From Sphingobacterium sp. CZ-UAM (GTDB lineage Bacteria; Bacteroidota; Bacteroidia; Sphingobacteriales; Sphingobacteriaceae), in the NCBI RefSeq assembly GCF_002000245.1, contig NZ_MTCM01000008.1, forward strand, positions 62,001-126,000: DNA of 64,000 nucleotides, given 5' to 3'. A program made the position numbers and the translations under genes. The notes beneath the pieces were generated by a model, which searched no databases, had not been told where the DNA came from, and saw only the letters and a program-made list of their open reading frames with translations. This document shows, in pieces, positions 1 through 7,838 of this stretch. The first letter of the stretch is position 1. Every line of letters begins with the position of its first letter.

Positions 1-573
1 GAAAGTATTTTCTCTGTAGCTCATAATGGAGGCGATAATCCAAACACTAATAATGCTTTAGGTCAGCATTACTCTCCAAGTTTAAGAGCCGATATTCAGG
101 TTTTACCAACTTATGTATCGTTAATGAGTGCTATCGACAAGCGTAAGACCGAGCTGATCACACAGAAGAATGGTGCATTCTATACACTAAAATATACTTC
201 TGTGTCCGATTGGGCACCAATATTGAAATACAATGAAATTTTGTTGACTAAAGCAGAAGCTCTTGCAAACCAATCGACAGGGGTTAGTGCCGAAGCATTA
301 GCATTGGTGAATGTTGTACGGCACCGTTCAGCCCCATCAGAAACCATTGTTGCAACATCTAAAGCTTCTCTTATCGAGGCAATTTTAAAAGAAAGACGGA
401 TAGAATTGGGGTTCGAAGGTCACGGTATCTTAGAATATTTAAGAACGAAACGGAATATTCCGGCACATAGTACTGTTTCAGAACAAATATATGGATCAGA
501 TTTTGTAGCATTGCCAATACCATTTGACGATATGCAAAAAAATCCAAATTTAGTTCAGAATCCTGGTTATTAA
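1..573 (+). CDS. SusD/RagB family outer-membrane lipoprotein, C-terminal part
   Basis: Partial gene: the frame is open from base 1 and ends at TAA 571-573, so the N-terminus and lipobox lie upstream of the window. SusD proteins are surface lipoproteins that bind glycans and cap the SusC transporter. The visible part has the typical SusD C-terminus: a helix with YNEILLTKAEALAN, then IEAILKERRIELGFEGHG (the conserved ERR-EL-FEG-R stretch), and an ending in PIPFDDMQKNPNLVQNPGY, which matches the usual P-P--E---NP-L-QNPGY close. The SusC partner is expected just upstream. No enzyme gene follows in the same direction before the terminator, so the substrate cannot be inferred. Confidence 0.9.
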   Translation, partial: ESIFSVAHNGGDNPNTNNALGQHYSPSLRADIQVLPTYVSLMSAIDKRKTELITQKNGAFYTLKYTSVSDWAPILKYNEILLTKAEALANQSTGVSAEALALVNVVRHRSAPSETIVATSKASLIEAILKERRIELGFEGHGILEYLRTKRNIPAHSTVSEQIYGSDFVALPIPFDDMQKNPNLVQNPGY

Positions 574-594
574 TTTGTCAGGTAAAATTAATAA

Positions 595-625
595 GGGGCG
601 CTACGTTTAGAAGTGCCCCTTTTTT
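595..625 (+). terminator. Rho-independent terminator after SusD gene
   Basis: Arms GGGGCGCT (595-602) and AGTGCCCC (612-619) pair over 8 bp with one G-T pair and a 9-nt loop, followed at once by a T run (620-625). It lies 22 bases after the SusD stop codon. Confidence 0.85.
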
Positions 626-930
626 GTAAAATGGTTTTAAATAATGAATAAATCAGCGCATATTAAATACTGTGGTATTACCAAATCATTAATTTTATGT
701 ATATAAATTAATAGACTAACAATTTGTTAATACTAACTTAACATTGAGACTCTATTTTTACGGCGTTGAAATAAGGAGGCTTATAATTTTTAATAAGAAG
801 CATAATCCTCTTAAAATTCATTCATTATATTAGAGATTATTATAATACTGATGAACCATTTGGACAGACGATTTGTTTATTCACATGTTTACAAGTCCTG
901 ATGATATCCATTGCTTCAAAAATTTATTCA
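626..930. other. Intergenic region before porin gene
   Basis: AT-rich stretch of about 300 bases. No open frame worth calling, no repeat and no convincing Bacteroidota promoter pair was seen. It presumably holds the promoter of the porin gene at 931. Confidence 0.4.
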
Positions 931-2166
931 ATGAAAAAAGCACTTTTACTCGCCAGTCTGATAGGCCCAGCAATAGCCATGGCGCAAAATAACAATGCAC
1001 CTTCAAGTTATGATCCGCATGATATCAAAATCACAGGGTACCTTCAGACGCAGTTTCAAAAGGCGCAATCACCGGGGATAACCTCCTTCTCTGGTGGTGA
1101 TTTTTCTAAGAATTCTGACAATCGTTTTATGATCCGACGTGGCCGCCTTAAGATTGACCGTGTGGACACTTATTCAAGTATTGTATTCCAGCTCGATGCA
1201 ACACAGGACGGTGTACAATTAATGGATGCTTTCATCCAATTGCGACACCCTGATCAAAAGGGCTTGAGCCTGACTGCGGGTCTCTTCAACCGGCCGTTCG
1301 GGTATTCAATTGTTTATTCTTCTGGTTACCGCGATTTTCCTGAGCGGGCACGTGTTTTCCAAACTTTAATGCCACGTGAACGCGATCTTGGAGGAATGGT
1401 AAGTTATCATCCCGGCGGGAAAATAAAATTCTTAAATCTAGATTTAGCTTTGGTTAATGGAAGTGGGCACTCGGCCAAAGATTATGACTCAAAAAAGGAT
1501 CTTATTGGTAACTTAGCCTTTAAATTCGATAGCCTCGCAGATAAAAAATTGCATGTCGGTTTTGGTGGATCTTTCTATAAAGGTTCTGTCCGTAATGATA
1601 CCAAAACATATTATACAGCTCTCACAAACGGTTATACAGCGCATACCAGTGATGATAACGTAGGAAAAGCCATTGGTCGAAACTACTATGGGGCGAACTT
1701 ACAAGTTGAACTGGATAACAGTTTCGGGAAATCCAGTTTCAAGACTGAATATGTGGCCGGTGATCAACCTGGTGTCGCTGGAGGAGCTGATATCAAAGGC
1801 CCTTACGCAAGTCGAAGTTTTACGACGCAGCCCGCGACAGACTTATATCAACGGAGATTTAACGGCTACTACCTTTGGTTTACGCAAGAAATTGCAAAAA
1901 CAGGTGTGACAGCGCTATTAGCTTACGATGTGTATGACCCCAATACAAAAGCAAGTGGCATGACGATAGGAATGCCCGATAATTTTACAGCGGACGGTGA
2001 TGTGAAATTTAGTACATTGGGTTATGGTCTTGCTTATCAGATCAGTAATAGATTAAAGCTTACAGTCTACAATGAACATGTGACCAATGAGAAGACGAGC
2101 TTGAAGAATTTTTCTGATGATCTCAAAGATAATGTTTTTACGACCAGATTGTTATACCGCTGGTAA
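931..2166 (+). CDS. Phosphate-selective porin O/P-type outer-membrane protein
   Basis: Predicted beta-barrel porin of 411 residues. I start it at ATG 931, because this places a clean signal peptide (MKKALLLASLIGPAIAMAQ) at the N-terminus; an in-frame ATG at 901 would add ten unlikely residues. After the signal come KITGYLQTQFQ, FMIRRGRLKIDR, and a long run of alternating strands ending in VFTTRLLYRW, the aromatic C-terminus usual for outer-membrane barrels. The RRGR segment and layout fit the OprP/OprO family (phosphate or polyphosphate channels). The actual solute is not shown by the sequence and no phosphate transport genes are nearby. It is a single-gene unit. Confidence 0.75.
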   Translation: MKKALLLASLIGPAIAMAQNNNAPSSYDPHDIKITGYLQTQFQKAQSPGITSFSGGDFSKNSDNRFMIRRGRLKIDRVDTYSSIVFQLDATQDGVQLMDAFIQLRHPDQKGLSLTAGLFNRPFGYSIVYSSGYRDFPERARVFQTLMPRERDLGGMVSYHPGGKIKFLNLDLALVNGSGHSAKDYDSKKDLIGNLAFKFDSLADKKLHVGFGGSFYKGSVRNDTKTYYTALTNGYTAHTSDDNVGKAIGRNYYGANLQVELDNSFGKSSFKTEYVAGDQPGVAGGADIKGPYASRSFTTQPATDLYQRRFNGYYLWFTQEIAKTGVTALLAYDVYDPNTKASGMTIGMPDNFTADGDVKFSTLGYGLAYQISNRLKLTVYNEHVTNEKTSLKNFSDDLKDNVFTTRLLYRW

Positions 2167-2308
2167 AATTTACCAGTGATTTTATTTGAATGTTTAAAAA
2201 TTGAAGCAAACTCTACGACTTAGGAGGATGTTTGATTGTCTGGTGGAGTAAATGATTTGGTTTTTTTTTATTGCCAAACCTCAATTTGACCAGTGGTTCC
2301 GTGACAAC

Positions 2309-3031
2309 TCACAAGTTCGCGCGGAACGATGAAGTACCATGATCGATGTCAAATAATGTGGCCTGAGCACCTTCTGCCAATGCCTTTTTATTATTCTTAA
2401 GTGCTTCATTTATGCTGATTTCTGTGTCCGTAATTTGTAACTTTTTTAAAAAGCCACATGCCTCTAGAAAATTGTCATATAATTCTTTTACTGGTGGCAC
2501 ATCCTGCCCCAAAGCCTGTAATTCGGTATACTGTTTATCTAAAATTTGCAAAACATAGGTTTCAAAATCTTTGGAAAAGATATCTCCCACCCGTACATTC
2601 TGCCGGAGTGTTTTATTGGAATAGGTGGGGCCAATACCATTTTTAGTCGCTCCGATAGCGCGATATCGTGGGGATTCCTCGAAGTAGATATCCAGTACTT
2701 GTAAGTGGGTAATACGAGATGGGCCTTTTCCGAGATTAGGAGTCGATTGATTATCTCTGCTTCAGGAATAATGGGTTGAAGTAATTCCGCCTCCGCATCG
2801 AGTGCCATAGGGTCGATCACCACACCGGTACCGATAATATTTTTGACATGGGGATAAAAGATTCCCGAAGGCAGTAATTTGAGAGGTAAACCATTTGCCA
2901 TTATGAAAAATACTATGCCCGGCGTTTGCACCACCATTAAAGCGAGCAATAATGTCATAATCGCGACTGATCAGATCAATAATTTTTCCTTTACCTTCGT
3001 CTCCCCACTGGAGTCCAATTAAAATATCCAT
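2309..3031 (-). pseudogene. purA: Decayed adenylosuccinate synthetase gene (purA remnant)
   Basis: The start at 3031 reads MDILIGLQWGDEGKGKIIDL, the P-loop-like N-terminus of adenylosuccinate synthetase (IMP to adenylosuccinate, purine synthesis), and continues to GGANAGHSIFHNGKW. The match then moves to a second frame (LPSGIFYPHVKNIIGTGVVIDP, then NRLLISEKAHLVLPT) and to a third (GIGPTYSNKTLRQNVRVGDI, then KKALAEGAQATLFDIDHGT). The frame ends at 2309 after DIDHGT, whereas the family continues for another 150 residues or so. There are thus at least two frameshifts plus loss of the C-terminal third. A functional purA must exist elsewhere if the cell makes AMP de novo. Sequencing error cannot explain the missing end. 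Confidence 0.85.
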
Positions 3032-3152
3032 ATTACGATTGAATTTATGGAACAAAGCTAGGAGATAACGAGGAGGAGGCAATTGCCATTTGACAAAAAA
3101 GGCGATCGTATTTATTCCCTGAAAATTGATCAAAAAGAAATCAGGCCAGTTT

Positions 3153-3734
3153 TTATCCTTGTTTTTTTCCGAGTAGTTTGATTTTAAATAACCATTTATT
3201 TCGCTTTGTCGTATTCGAAGTCTTTATAATTTCGATGTAAGTAACTTTTACGGATGATATGCCACAAAATTGTAGGGTAGATCTTTTGAGTTGATTTACA
3301 CTCGGTCTGCCATAGACAAGGGCATAATACCAACTGGGTTGGTCTAGGGTAGTTATAATTCTGGCGGATTTCCCTTTAAGTAATTTGTCCCAAAAAGGAG
3401 AATTCTCGCGGTACTGGAAAGCGTAACCAGGTAGAAAGAGTCTATCGATAAAACCTTTCATAATAGCCGGAAGACCACCCCACCAAACAGGATGTACCCA
3501 AACTAAATGTTCGGCCCATAGGATATCTTCCCAGGCCTGCAGGAGATCGGGTTCGACTTCTGTTCGCTTCTGGTATCCAAACTGGAGGTTGGGGTTAAAA
3601 TTTAGGTCAGCAATGTTAATTGAACGGACTTCTGCTCCAGATTCCTCTGCCCCATCTTTATAGGCTGCAGCAATGCCAAAATTAAAGGATTCCCTATTGG
3701 GGTGTCCGTTGATGATAAGTATTCTCTTCTTCAT
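3153..3734 (-). CDS. NAD(P)H-dependent flavodoxin-fold oxidoreductase (quinone reductase-like)
   Basis: Protein of 193 residues starting at ATG 3734 (MKKRILIINGHPNRESFN); an upstream in-frame ATG at 3755 is less likely. The flavodoxin-like fold with NGHP near the N-terminus, the WVHPVWWGGLPAIMKGFIDR segment and the GYAFQY segment are the FMN and quinone-site signatures of the NQO1/MdaB/YwrO family, which reduces quinones or similar electrophiles by two electrons. It lies 59 bases downstream of the Crp-type regulator on the same strand, which suggests cotranscription. The C-terminus is Lys-rich (KWLFKIKLLGKKQG), a little unusual but within family length. Confidence 0.85.
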   Translation of the reverse strand: MKKRILIINGHPNRESFNFGIAAAYKDGAEESGAEVRSINIADLNFNPNLQFGYQKRTEVEPDLLQAWEDILWAEHLVWVHPVWWGGLPAIMKGFIDRLFLPGYAFQYRENSPFWDKLLKGKSARIITTLDQPSWYYALVYGRPSVNQLKRSTLQFCGISSVKVTYIEIIKTSNTTKRNKWLFKIKLLGKKQG

Positions 3735-3793
3735 GTTATTCTTTTGATAACACAAAAGTAGTGGTGCTGGTACTTGAACTATAGGACAAATGT

Positions 3794-4360
3794 CTAAAAT
3801 TTAATTTCACTGCGAATACGGCTTAAATGCCGCTGTGTGATGCCTAGATAGGATGCTAAATATTGCAATGGTATTTGTTGCACAAATTCGGGCTGATCCC
3901 GGAGCAAGACCGTATAGCGTTGTAATGCAGTTTCTTTCTGCAATTGAAAGATACGTTTTTCGAGTTCCAAGTATTGCTGTTCAGCAATCATTTTAAGGTA
4001 TTTAGTCCATACTAGACTTTCCGAGGCAAGTTTGTCAATGGCGCTTTTTTTAATGACCCATAGTTCAGCAGGAGAGATAGCCTGCATGGTTTCCATACTT
4101 GGCCCGCCGGTAATAAAAGATGAGTAGGCGGCGATCATACTATTGGGAAATCTGAAACAATAAGTAACATCTACAGCACTTGAAGTTGTATAATACGAAC
4201 GGAAGATTCCGGATGCGATGAGGGCGACCTCGTTGCAAGGTTGGCTCTCCTTGACAAAAAAGTCATTTTTGTTCAGCTTCCTGAATTCAAAAAGCTGAGC
4301 AACCTCGGTAATTTCTTCCGGATTGAAGAAACCTAAAGACTGAAAATAAGCTGCTATCAT
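3794..4360 (-). CDS. Crp/Fnr-type cyclic-nucleotide-binding-fold regulator
   Basis: Transcription factor of 188-191 residues (ATG at 4360 or 4369). Residues about 20-110 form the cNMP-binding beta-roll (FVKESQPCNEVALIASGIFRSYY). The region near the C-terminus (QRYTVLLRDQP, then IPLQYLASYLGITQRHLSRIR) is the winged helix-turn-helix with the recognition helix TQRHLSRIR. This short form without a classical cAMP phosphate-binding cassette is common in Bacteroidota and often controls a neighbouring flavoprotein or stress gene. Here the likely target is the quinone reductase-like gene immediately downstream. The effector is not known. Confidence 0.85.
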   Translation of the reverse strand: MIAAYFQSLGFFNPEEITEVAQLFEFRKLNKNDFFVKESQPCNEVALIASGIFRSYYTTSSAVDVTYCFRFPNSMIAAYSSFITGGPSMETMQAISPAELWVIKKSAIDKLASESLVWTKYLKMIAEQQYLELEKRIFQLQKETALQRYTVLLRDQPEFVQQIPLQYLASYLGITQRHLSRIRSEIKF

Positions 4361-4692
4361 GGAGATCAAACTTAAATAAATTGCTTTAGCAATACAAAAT
4401 AAATCTGCTCGGATTCATATTATGGGTGAGTAGTGCTTTTATGCCTTGTATAAACGTTATTACCATTATCTTTCATTGGGCACCGAAAAAGAAAATGCCC
4501 ATGTAGCGTATTCAAGATAGTTTCAAAGATGTGATTACACATCTTTGGGTATAATATAATCCATGACCAATATATCAATAGCTCTTATGTGCAATTGAGC
4601 TGGCAAGTCTGGTTTGGGTATTGCTGTTTCGATTGTATCACGAAATGGTAATAGCTACTATTTTCATATTAATGTCAATAGTCCAATTATAT
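4361..4692. other. Intergenic region between Crp-type regulator and ohr promoter
   Basis: About 330 bases between divergent units. An open frame from 4621 runs into ohr but its first 44 residues do not match the family and lie upstream of the promoter, so it is not coding. No repeat or RNA gene was seen. Confidence 0.4.
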
Positions 4693-4724
4693 TTTGCAAA
4701 ATATAATTTTTCAATCTATATTTG
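4693..4724 (+). promoter_or_regulatory. Bacteroidota-type promoter of the ohr operon
   Basis: TTTG at 4693-4696 and TATATTTG at 4717-4724 are separated by exactly 20 nt, the spacing of the Bacteroidota housekeeping promoter (TTTG, 19-21 nt, TAnnTTTG). The start of transcription would fall near 4730, about 23 bases before the ohr ATG. This also argues against the longer reading frame that begins at 4621. Confidence 0.7.
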
Positions 4725-4752
4725 TGTTATTGAAACCAAAACATATTTAGAT

Positions 4753-5178
4753 ATGAAAACATTATATACAATTGGCGCTACAGCCACAGGAGGACGAAAT
4801 GGTCAAGTGAAAAGTGAAAACGGAGTATTAGATTTGGCTGTTCGTATGCCGAAGGGTCTTGGTGGTGCGAACGACGAGTACGCAAATCCAGAAATGCTTT
4901 TCGCGGCAGGTTATGCAGCTTGCTTTGATAGTGCTTTGAATTTGGTAATTCGACAGGAGCGTGTAAAAACAGGTGAAACCACCGTTAAGGCTCAGGTAAG
5001 TATCGGACAACTGGAGAATGGTGGTTTTGGTTTGGCTGCAGCATTATATGCTAATATTCCCGGAGTCGATATGGATGTGGCACAGCAGCTGATTGAAAAA
5101 GCACATCAGGTATGTCCATACTCAAATGCGACCAGAGGTAATATGGAGGTGAAATTAACAGTATCAAACAACGAATAA
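4753..5178 (+). CDS. ohr: Organic hydroperoxide resistance protein (Ohr, OsmC superfamily)
   Basis: Thiol peroxidase of 141 residues that reduces organic and fatty-acid hydroperoxides, usually with lipoyl-protein donors. Start at ATG 4753, just downstream of a good promoter. Visible family features: MKTLYTIGATATGGRNGQV at the N-terminus with the catalytic Arg16, Glu47 in NPEML, the peroxidatic Cys57 in YAACFDSAL and the resolving Cys121 in VCPYSNATRGN. It is the first gene of a four-gene run (ohr, DUF1304, nitroreductase, ohrR), separated from the next gene by 3 bases. Regulation is probably by the MarR-type repressor at 6244. Confidence 0.96.
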   Translation: MKTLYTIGATATGGRNGQVKSENGVLDLAVRMPKGLGGANDEYANPEMLFAAGYAACFDSALNLVIRQERVKTGETTVKAQVSIGQLENGGFGLAAALYANIPGVDMDVAQQLIEKAHQVCPYSNATRGNMEVKLTVSNNE

Positions 5179-5181
5179 TAG

Positions 5182-5550
5182 ATGAATCATATTGCCACAG
5201 TACTCACCATACTGGTACTTATAGAACATGTCTATATCGTATGGATGGAAATGTTTGCATGGGAAACCGCCGGAAGACGTAGCTTTGGTAAAGCCCTACC
5301 TGCAGAACTATTTAAACCTACAAAAGGTCTTGCTGCAAATCAGGGCTTATATAATGGTTTTTTGGTAGCAGGTTTGGCTTGGTCATTTTTCATTCATGAT
5401 CCGATCTGGAGTGAAAATATACGGCTGTTCTTTTTGGGCTGTGTTCTTATTGCAGGTCTTTTCGGAGGCCTTACCGCAAGTAAAAAGATATTCTTCGTGC
5501 AGGGAGTTCCTGCTCTACTGGCAATACTATTCGTTCTTTTTTCAAAATAA
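5182..5550 (+). CDS. DUF1304 family small membrane protein
   Basis: Integral membrane protein of 122 residues with four predicted hydrophobic segments (about 4-24, 50-70, 78-98, 102-120). The conserved DUF1304 features are present: EHVYIVWMEMFAW near the N-terminus and NQGLYNGFLVAGL in the middle. Its function is unknown. It begins 3 bases after the ohr stop codon, so it is almost certainly cotranscribed and perhaps translationally coupled, which ties it to peroxide defence in this genome. The start is fixed by this spacing. Confidence 0.9.
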   Translation: MNHIATVLTILVLIEHVYIVWMEMFAWETAGRRSFGKALPAELFKPTKGLAANQGLYNGFLVAGLAWSFFIHDPIWSENIRLFFLGCVLIAGLFGGLTASKKIFFVQGVPALLAILFVLFSK

Positions 5551-5562
5551 ATAAGTAAATAA

Positions 5563-6198
5563 ATGTCATTAATTACAGACTTACAATGGAGACACGCTGT
5601 GAAAGCCTATGATCCGACAAAAAAAGTTTCCCAGGAAAATATAGATAAGATATTGGAAGCAGCACGCTTTGCGCCAACCTCTTCGGGTTTGCAGCCTTTT
5701 AAGGTATTGGTCGTTGAAAATCAGGCCTTGAAAGAAGAATTGGCAAAAGGAGCTTTAAATCCGGAATGTATGCGAGAATGTTCCCATGTACTGGTTTTTG
5801 CAGCTTGGGATAAGTATACCGCCGAGCGTATCGATAAAGTATATGATTTCACGACCGACGAGCGAGATTTACCTCGTGGCCGTTTTGGATCTTATACGGA
5901 TAAATTGAAATCCATCTATCTGAATGAGGCTGAGGAACATAATTTTGCACACACGGCACGGCAGACTTATATTGCTCTTGGTTTAGCTTTGGCACAAGCT
6001 GCGGAACTCAGGGTTGATTCTACTCCGGCAGAAGGCTTTGATAATAGCATTGTGGATGAAGTATTGCAGCTGGAAAAACTCGGTTTGAAAAGTGTATCGT
6101 TAATGTATGTTGGGGTTGCAGATGCTTCCCGTGACTGGATCTCCACGATGAAAAAAGTTCGGATACCGAAAGAAGAATTTGTTGTTGAGTATAAATAG
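5563..6198 (+). CDS. Nitroreductase-family NAD(P)H-dependent FMN oxidoreductase
   Basis: Flavoenzyme of 211 residues. The N-terminus WRHAVKAYDPTKKVS and ILEAARFAPTSSGLQPFKVLVV hold the FMN-contacting R, S and Q residues of the NfsB-like nitroreductase fold; YIALGLALAQAAELRVDSTPAEGFD and LGLKSVSLMYVGVAD are the C-terminal FMN and dimer segments. Length is normal. It probably reduces quinones, nitro compounds or other electrophiles. It lies 12 bases after the DUF1304 gene, in the ohr operon, so electrophile or peroxide stress is the likely setting. Confidence 0.9.
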   Translation: MSLITDLQWRHAVKAYDPTKKVSQENIDKILEAARFAPTSSGLQPFKVLVVENQALKEELAKGALNPECMRECSHVLVFAAWDKYTAERIDKVYDFTTDERDLPRGRFGSYTDKLKSIYLNEAEEHNFAHTARQTYIALGLALAQAAELRVDSTPAEGFDNSIVDEVLQLEKLGLKSVSLMYVGVADASRDWISTMKKVRIPKEEFVVEYK

Positions 6199-6243
6199 AA
6201 ACAGCATATATTTCAAACCTTAAGAAAACAATATCTTTGCAAG

Positions 6244-6675
6244 ATGGATGATTTATTGAAATTGGACAAACAGCTATGTTTCTCTGTATATGTTCTGCAT
6301 CGCGAGATTATGCAGCAGTATCGCACTATATTAGCTGACGTAGATCTGACTTATCCACAATATATTACAATGATGGCGTTATGGGAAAATAACGAACAAA
6401 CTGTAAACCAATTGGGAGAGAAGTTGTTTCTAGATAATGGTACTCTTACACCTCTACTGAAAAGACTAGAGGGGAAGTTGTTACTTACTCGTACACGAAG
6501 TAAGACCGATGAAAGGGTTGTAGTGATCCGCCTTACAGATCTGGGTCTGCAACTGAAAGAGAAAGCAAGCTGTATTCCAATGCAAATTTTTGAAGCATTA
6601 AAACTGGAGTATTCAGATATGCAGCAGCTTAAAGCTTTGGCGGATAAAGTTGTCGCGAATGCAGGGAATAGCTGA
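6244..6675 (+). CDS. ohrR: MarR-family repressor, OhrR type
   Basis: Winged-helix regulator of 143 residues. Cys12 in LDKQLCFSVYVLHRE is the reactive cysteine of OhrR, which is oxidised by organic peroxides and releases the repressor from ohr. Tyr residues of the pocket lie in the same helix and in DLTYPQYITMMALWE. The recognition helix region is FLDNGTLTPLLKRLEGKLLLTRTRSKTDER, with the wing SKTDERVV. The gene closes the ohr cluster, 45 bases after the nitroreductase gene. A TATCTTTG box at 6232-6239 just before the ATG could be a -7 element for a near-leaderless transcript of its own, but no clear TTTG partner was seen. Confidence 0.93.
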   Translation: MDDLLKLDKQLCFSVYVLHREIMQQYRTILADVDLTYPQYITMMALWENNEQTVNQLGEKLFLDNGTLTPLLKRLEGKLLLTRTRSKTDERVVVIRLTDLGLQLKEKASCIPMQIFEALKLEYSDMQQLKALADKVVANAGNS

Positions 6676-6752
6676 TATCTAAATGATCGGTTGATCCCGT
6701 TACAATCTTGTCTTTTTAGCTAGTTTTGGAGGTTTTAAATTTTATCAAGAGA

Positions 6753-7181
6753 ATGCGTTTAATTGCAATTGCTGTCTATTGTGTCTTGCTGATATTCTCC
6801 TTTGCAGGTTGCGAAGAAAAGAGAAGGGATACTGCATTGTTGAGATATATAGCGTATAGCAATCGCGATAGTGCCCAACTGGAACTCGATCTTTTTGAAA
6901 GTCGGTTTCATGGAAAACTACGGTTTTATAGACCAGGGGGGGAAATCGATTCAGGAGAGGTTCGGGGGGATATCAAAAATGATACACTGGCCGGTGATTA
7001 TTACTACACGCCATTTGGCTGGGGACAAAAAAAAAGGAGACCCTTTATTTTACTTAAGAAAGGGTCTCAATATATTTTAGGGACCGGCACCGAACAAGTA
7101 TATATGGGTATTCCTCATTATATACCGTCAACCATCAGTTTTCAGCGAGCTAAATTTATTTTCAGCAGCGTGGACCATTAA
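6753..7181 (+). CDS. Small lipoprotein of unknown function
   Basis: Protein of 142 residues with a lipoprotein signal (MRLIAIAVYCVLLIFSFAGC, lipobox SFAGC). I start it at ATG 6753; a TTG at 6726 would add nine residues before the signal. The rest is short beta-strand segments (FRPGGEIDSGEVRGDIKND, then TLAGDYYYTPFG) resembling the small Bacteroidota lipoproteins that compare a change with and without a ligand, but no family was recognised with confidence. It is a single gene that runs toward the convergent nudK-like gene, with only 23 bases between their ends. Confidence 0.7.
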   Translation: MRLIAIAVYCVLLIFSFAGCEEKRRDTALLRYIAYSNRDSAQLELDLFESRFHGKLRFYRPGGEIDSGEVRGDIKNDTLAGDYYYTPFGWGQKKRRPFILLKKGSQYILGTGTEQVYMGIPHYIPSTISFQRAKFIFSSVDH

Positions 7182-7204
7182 CATGATCGGGTAAAAGGAA
7201 CTCC

Positions 7205-7786
7205 TTACATGATATTTTTCAATTTGATATATTGCAAGAGCATAATTGTCTTCCCATCTTTGATTTCACCACTTTCGATCATAGCCAGCGCATCTTGGAT
7301 ATTGATTTCTAAGATTTCGATATTTTCTTCTTCTTCCTGCAAACCACCGCCATCACTGACCTTCATATTGTTCGTGTATTCCGCGATAAAGAAATGCAAG
7401 ATTTCAGTGACTGAGCCGGGCGACATATACGCTTCAAATATTTTTTTTGCTTCCTTAATCTGATAGCCAGTTTCTTCTTCGGTTTCTCTTCGAATACAAT
7501 CTTGTGGCGAATCCTGATCTAACAGACCGGCACAGGCCTCTATCAACATTCCAGATTCATTTCCATTTATATAGGTTGGAATTCTGAACTGTCTTGTTAA
7601 TATAACAGTTTGGTATTCTGTATTATAAAGTAGTATTACAGCGCCATTTCCACGATCATATGCTTCCCTGCTCTGCTGTTGTACCGTTCCGTCCGGTTTT
7701 GTGTATTGATAAGTAACTTTTTTTAAAGTATACCAGTTATCAGATAAAATTTCTGTCTTTACGATTTCGATATCTTTGATTGCCAT
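7205..7786 (-). CDS. nudK: NudK-type Nudix hydrolase (GDP-mannose / nucleotide-sugar pyrophosphatase)
   Basis: Nudix enzyme of 193 residues. The Nudix box lies around residues 87-110 (AGLLDQDSPQDCIRRETEEE then TGY) and keeps the R-E--EE-G metal-binding core. The surrounding sequence (VILTRQFRIPTYINGNESG, then MLIEACAGLLD, and AYMSPGSVTEILHFFIAEY) is the pattern of E. coli NudK, which hydrolyses GDP-mannose and related nucleotide sugars, rather than of ADP-ribose-specific NudF. It is a single gene, convergent with the lipoprotein gene at 6753 and 52 bases upstream (in transcription terms downstream) of the lipoprotein gene at 7839. Confidence 0.88.
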   Translation of the reverse strand: MAIKDIEIVKTEILSDNWYTLKKVTYQYTKPDGTVQQQSREAYDRGNGAVILLYNTEYQTVILTRQFRIPTYINGNESGMLIEACAGLLDQDSPQDCIRRETEEETGYQIKEAKKIFEAYMSPGSVTEILHFFIAEYTNNMKVSDGGGLQEEEENIEILEINIQDALAMIESGEIKDGKTIMLLQYIKLKNIM

Positions 7787-7838
7787 TTTTTAGTGTTAAG
7801 GTCAAGCTATAAAAGTAAGTATTACTGCTCATATTCTT

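Noticed and set aside
4621..4752. N-terminal extension of ohr
   Set aside because: It lies upstream of and across the promoter at 4693-4724 and does not resemble Ohr proteins.
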